Assembly (NCBI GenBank): GCA_025612245.1 | Contig: JAAXKQ010000009.1 | Span: forward strand, 100,567-164,566 | From: Ignavibacteria bacterium | Lineage (GTDB): Bacteria > Bacteroidota > Ignavibacteria > Ignavibacteriales > SURF-24 | DNA length: 64,000 nucleotides | Direction: 5' to 3' | Shown: piece by piece, positions 62,531-64,000 of the stretch | Layout: each line of letters opens with the position of its first letter | Numbering within the stretch: the first letter of the stretch is position 1 | Notes under the pieces: model-generated | Told to the model about the DNA's origin: nothing | The model's database searches: none | The model's input: only the letters and a program-made list of their open reading frames with translations | Translations under genes and position numbers: made by a program

Positions 62531-62795
62531 TGTCTGCCTTTTTGTCATTCTGCTTTTTTCTGAAAAAGATTGCAGCAGGCAGCACAACCAGATAGCCAAT
62601 CAAAAGGAGTATTGGCGAGAGGTTAAGGGAAACAGGATTATCCCATTTGCCAAGGGACATGACGAAAAAGCCCGCAATTAGAATGACTGCTCCTAAAATG
62701 AGCAGGTAATAGTTTTCCTTTACCCAGTAGTTTGTAAAAGGTGACGAATAAGATTTTTTTACAGGTCTTGCGTTTTTCTTTACTGTTTTTGACAT
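62511..62795 (-). CDS. DUF3098 small membrane protein
   Basis: 94 residues with two transmembrane helices (YYLLILGAVILIAGFFVMSLG and LSPILLLIGYLVVLPAAIFFRK) and a basic N-terminus. It resembles DUF3098, a family of Bacteroidota that sits near cell-division and envelope genes; its function is unknown. The end overlaps the EutN start by 20 nt. Confidence 0.8.
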   Translation of the reverse strand: MSKTVKKNARPVKKSYSSPFTNYWVKENYYLLILGAVILIAGFFVMSLGKWDNPVSLNLSPILLLIGYLVVLPAAIFFRKKQNDKKADNVPGQS

Positions 62796-62821
62796 ATAGT
62801 TGAATTCCCAAAAATAGGATT

Positions 62822-62853
62822 AAAAAAAGCCCAGTGTTGGGGGGACACTGGGC
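62822..62853 (-). terminator. terminator of the small-protein gene
   Basis: On the minus strand GCCCAGTGT/ACACTGGGC (9 bp perfect) is followed by seven T. A second hairpin (CAAAGTTC/GAACTTTG, 62867-62890) lies just upstream in the transcript. Confidence 0.88.
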
Positions 62854-62914
62854 CGACTCGTCATTTCAAAGTTCTGGGGAGAGAACTTTGATGAGTCATT
62901 GAAATTATAAAACT

Positions 62915-63163
62915 TTATTTATGAATCTGATAAACAATTTTCCTAATTGTATCAAACTGCAAATATGGATATTCCTCTCTAAGAGCATCTATAGCATCGC
63001 TGGCGCTGAGTTTCGTGGCTCTTAACTCTTTGAACTTATTGCGAATCTGGTAATCTCTTACAGATTTTTCATCAATCAAACCTTTCGAATTCAGGAGCTC
63101 GTAAATCTCATCGCTGATCAAATCGGATAACGGATTATCGATTTTAGATTTAATTGTTTTCAT
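62915..63163 (-). CDS. small helical protein of unknown function
   Basis: 82 residues from the ATG at 63163 (AAAAGG nine bases upstream; an ATG at 63172 is too close to that site). Almost all alpha-helical and charged: two helices in the first half and a helix-turn-helix-like segment LSASDAIDALREEYPYLQFDTIRKIVYQI. It could bind DNA or RNA. A perfect TAATTTTG (63290-63297, minus strand) is a candidate -7 element. I know no family. Confidence 0.6.
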   Translation of the reverse strand: MKTIKSKIDNPLSDLISDEIYELLNSKGLIDEKSVRDYQIRNKFKELRATKLSASDAIDALREEYPYLQFDTIRKIVYQIHK

Positions 63164-63500
63164 TATACCCATCCTTTTCTAGTTATTAAAATAAAATCTT
63201 CTCTTGTTCACCGTATCAATCTTATGCTATTAAATCCTCCTGATATTGTAAAAAACAAAAAAATCTGAGAAAGGATTCAAATCCCAGGACAAAATTATTT
63301 AAATCTTAATAATAAAATACAATAAAAAACAATTTATTGTCAATAGTCACAGAACCGTATCTAAAACTAAGAAAAAAAAATCATAAAAGCAGAACAAACA
63401 TGCCGCAAGGCATGGGACAAATTTTTCCCTAGCAAAATAAAAGTTTTAGCCGCATATTAAACGAAGCAAGTAAGACAATACAACTTTTTCAAAAGCCTGG

Positions 63501-63527
63501 AAAAAAATCCTGTATTTAACAATACAG
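63501..63527 (-). terminator. minus-strand terminator-like hairpin
   Basis: On the minus strand CTGTATT/AATACAG, 7 bp with a 4-nt loop, is followed by GGATTTTTTTCC. It would stop antisense transcription coming from the rRNA leader side. Confidence 0.6.
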
Positions 63528-63687
63528 TTGAAAATATGTTCCCGGCATTTCCATTCTTTGATTAAGGCCTGAAGTTACAACAATTTACGGGAACTTCTTA
63601 AGCCATAAATGGGTTAAAACATAACGCAAAGTGCGGGCTGAAAGAGAATCATTACAAATTAAATATTGAAAATCTTAAGTATACCTC

Positions 63688-63718
63688 TTGACAAACGAGG
63701 AATAGTTTAGTAGTTTTG
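63688..63718 (+). promoter_or_regulatory. strong promoter P1 of the probable rRNA operon
   Basis: TTGACA (63688-63693), 17-bp spacer, TAGTTTTG (63711-63718). The -35 is a perfect sigma-70 match and the -7 is a perfect Bacteroidota TAnnTTTG. Confidence 0.75.
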
Positions 63719-63890
63719 TAGTCTCTTTTCGACAACGCAACAGCGAAAAAGGAAAGAGAGAAGTTCTTAAAGAGAATGAAAGTAAATGAACCAAGTGCAA
63801 GAGCTAAGAAGAGTTCTTTTTCGAGGAAGAAGTAAAAGTTCAGTGAAAGCAAAGAAACTGAATAAAAGTTGAAAAAGAAAAAGAAAGTTC

Positions 63891-63919
63891 TTGACAAAGA
63901 CAGAAAAAGTTCTTAAATT
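63891..63919 (+). promoter_or_regulatory. second promoter P2 of the probable rRNA operon
   Basis: TTGACA (63891-63896), 17-bp spacer, TAAATT (63914-63919). The tandem arrangement with P1 is typical of rRNA operons. Confidence 0.55.
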
Positions 63920-63955
63920 AGAACTCTGAATTTGAAACGGTTCACGAAAATAGAA

Positions 63956-63967
63956 TGTTCTTTGAAA
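63956..63967 (+). promoter_or_regulatory. boxA-like antitermination element
   Basis: TGTTCTTTGAAA resembles boxA (TGCTCTTTAACA) found in 16S leaders. It is the main reason to expect a 16S rRNA gene just beyond position 64000. Confidence 0.55.
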
Positions 63968-64000
63968 TAGTGAGTGTAAGATAAACTTGTCAGTGAAATT

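Larger units (their letters stand above)
63173..64000. other. 828-bp non-coding region leading into a probable rRNA operon
   Basis: AT-rich to 63660, then purine-rich from about 63741 to 63890. The first half has small hairpins: CATGCC-GCAA-GGCATG (63399-63414), CTGTATT/AATACAG (63510-63527, with a T-run on the minus strand) and GTTCCCG/CGGGAAC (63538-63594). The second half holds two promoters and a boxA-like element. No protein gene is convincing. Confidence 0.6.

Noticed and set aside
62533-62599. N-terminal extension of the EutN-type protein (start at 62599)
   Set aside because: The 23 extra residues overlap DUF3098, are not like EutN, and the ATG at 62530 has its own AAAAGG.
63652-63897. 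81-codon minus-strand open frame with Phe/Leu-rich product
   Set aside because: It is the complement of the purine-rich rRNA leader, has low complexity and no ribosome-binding site, and runs against two strong plus-strand promoters.
1-64000. tRNA genes, CRISPR arrays, insertion sequences
   Set aside because: I looked through the intergenic gaps for tRNA arm patterns, regularly spaced repeats, and transposase-like frames with terminal repeats, and saw none. A covariance-model search could still find a divergent RNA.

Overview
The window is a gene-dense stretch of bacterial chromosome with moderate GC content. It carries housekeeping and envelope genes in short operons. I see no insertion sequence, prophage, CRISPR array, integrase or tRNA gene. 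The organism is a Gram-negative member of the Bacteroidota/FCB group, most likely Ignavibacteria. The evidence is a complete Bat (Bacteroides aerotolerance) operon, a DUF3098 protein, a bacillithiol-type deacetylase, Kdo/LPS synthesis and export genes, an Omp85 protein, and promoters with the Bacteroidota -7 element TAnnTTTG (clearest at 49267-49296 on the minus strand and 63688-63718 on the plus strand). Many genes nevertheless have clear Shine-Dalgarno sequences, and several start with TTG or GTG. The taxonomic call is inference; no 16S gene lies inside the window.

Layout. 1-9.5 kb: an L,D-transpeptidase-like protein with Ser in place of the catalytic Cys, a lipoprotein, an Omp85 protein, then yicC-gmk-rpoZ-coaBC-uracil-DNA glycosylase-dnaB-DUF1460 amidase. 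9.5-23.4 kb: nfo, anmK, an SDR reductase, Fe-superoxide dismutase, an outer-membrane barrel, gatB, an SGNH hydrolase, the nfnAB-type electron-bifurcating transhydrogenase, bshB1, a beta-hydroxyacid dehydrogenase, a DUF302 protein, an rRNA methyltransferase and a lipoprotein. 23.5-31.8 kb: the Bat operon (moxR, DUF58, a BatD-like protein, batA, batB, batC, batD, batE). 31.9-38 kb: a YHS-like protein, an M48 protease, gatC, kdsB, a PLP enzyme, a HIT protein, a B12-binding subunit and a membrane acyltransferase. 38-44.3 kb: ruvB, then Kdo synthesis and LPS export (kdsA, a degenerate kdsC, kdsD, lptC, an OstA-like gene, lptB). 44.4-53 kb, minus strand: a CoA-acylating aldehyde dehydrogenase with a C-terminal encapsulation-peptide-like tail, an HTH protein, a LytS/LytTR two-component operon with a LiaF-like protein, a hybrid-sensing histidine kinase and rmuC. 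53-61 kb: penicillin acylase, metF, an oxidoreductase/class II aldolase pair, ddl, ftsB/divIC and rarA. 61-63.2 kb, minus strand: dprA, a EutN/CcmL microcompartment vertex protein, DUF3098 and a small helical protein. 63.2-64 kb: non-coding, ending in tandem promoters and a boxA-like leader that probably belong to an rRNA operon starting just past the window.

Functional links. Kdo synthesis (kdsB, kdsA, kdsC, kdsD) feeds LPS, which lptC/OstA/lptB export and an Omp85 protein helps the outer membrane accept. Peptidoglycan turnover is represented by the L,D-transpeptidase-like protein, the DUF1460 protein, anmK and ddl. DNA maintenance is represented by Udg4, Nfo, RuvB, RmuC, RarA, DprA and DnaB. 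Redox defence is represented by SodB, the bacillithiol enzyme and perhaps Bat. The most interesting combination is an orphan microcompartment pentamer gene and an aldehyde dehydrogenase with a cargo-like tail, 17 kb apart, with no hexameric shell gene in view. This suggests a dispersed or off-window microcompartment, or a shell-independent use of these parts.
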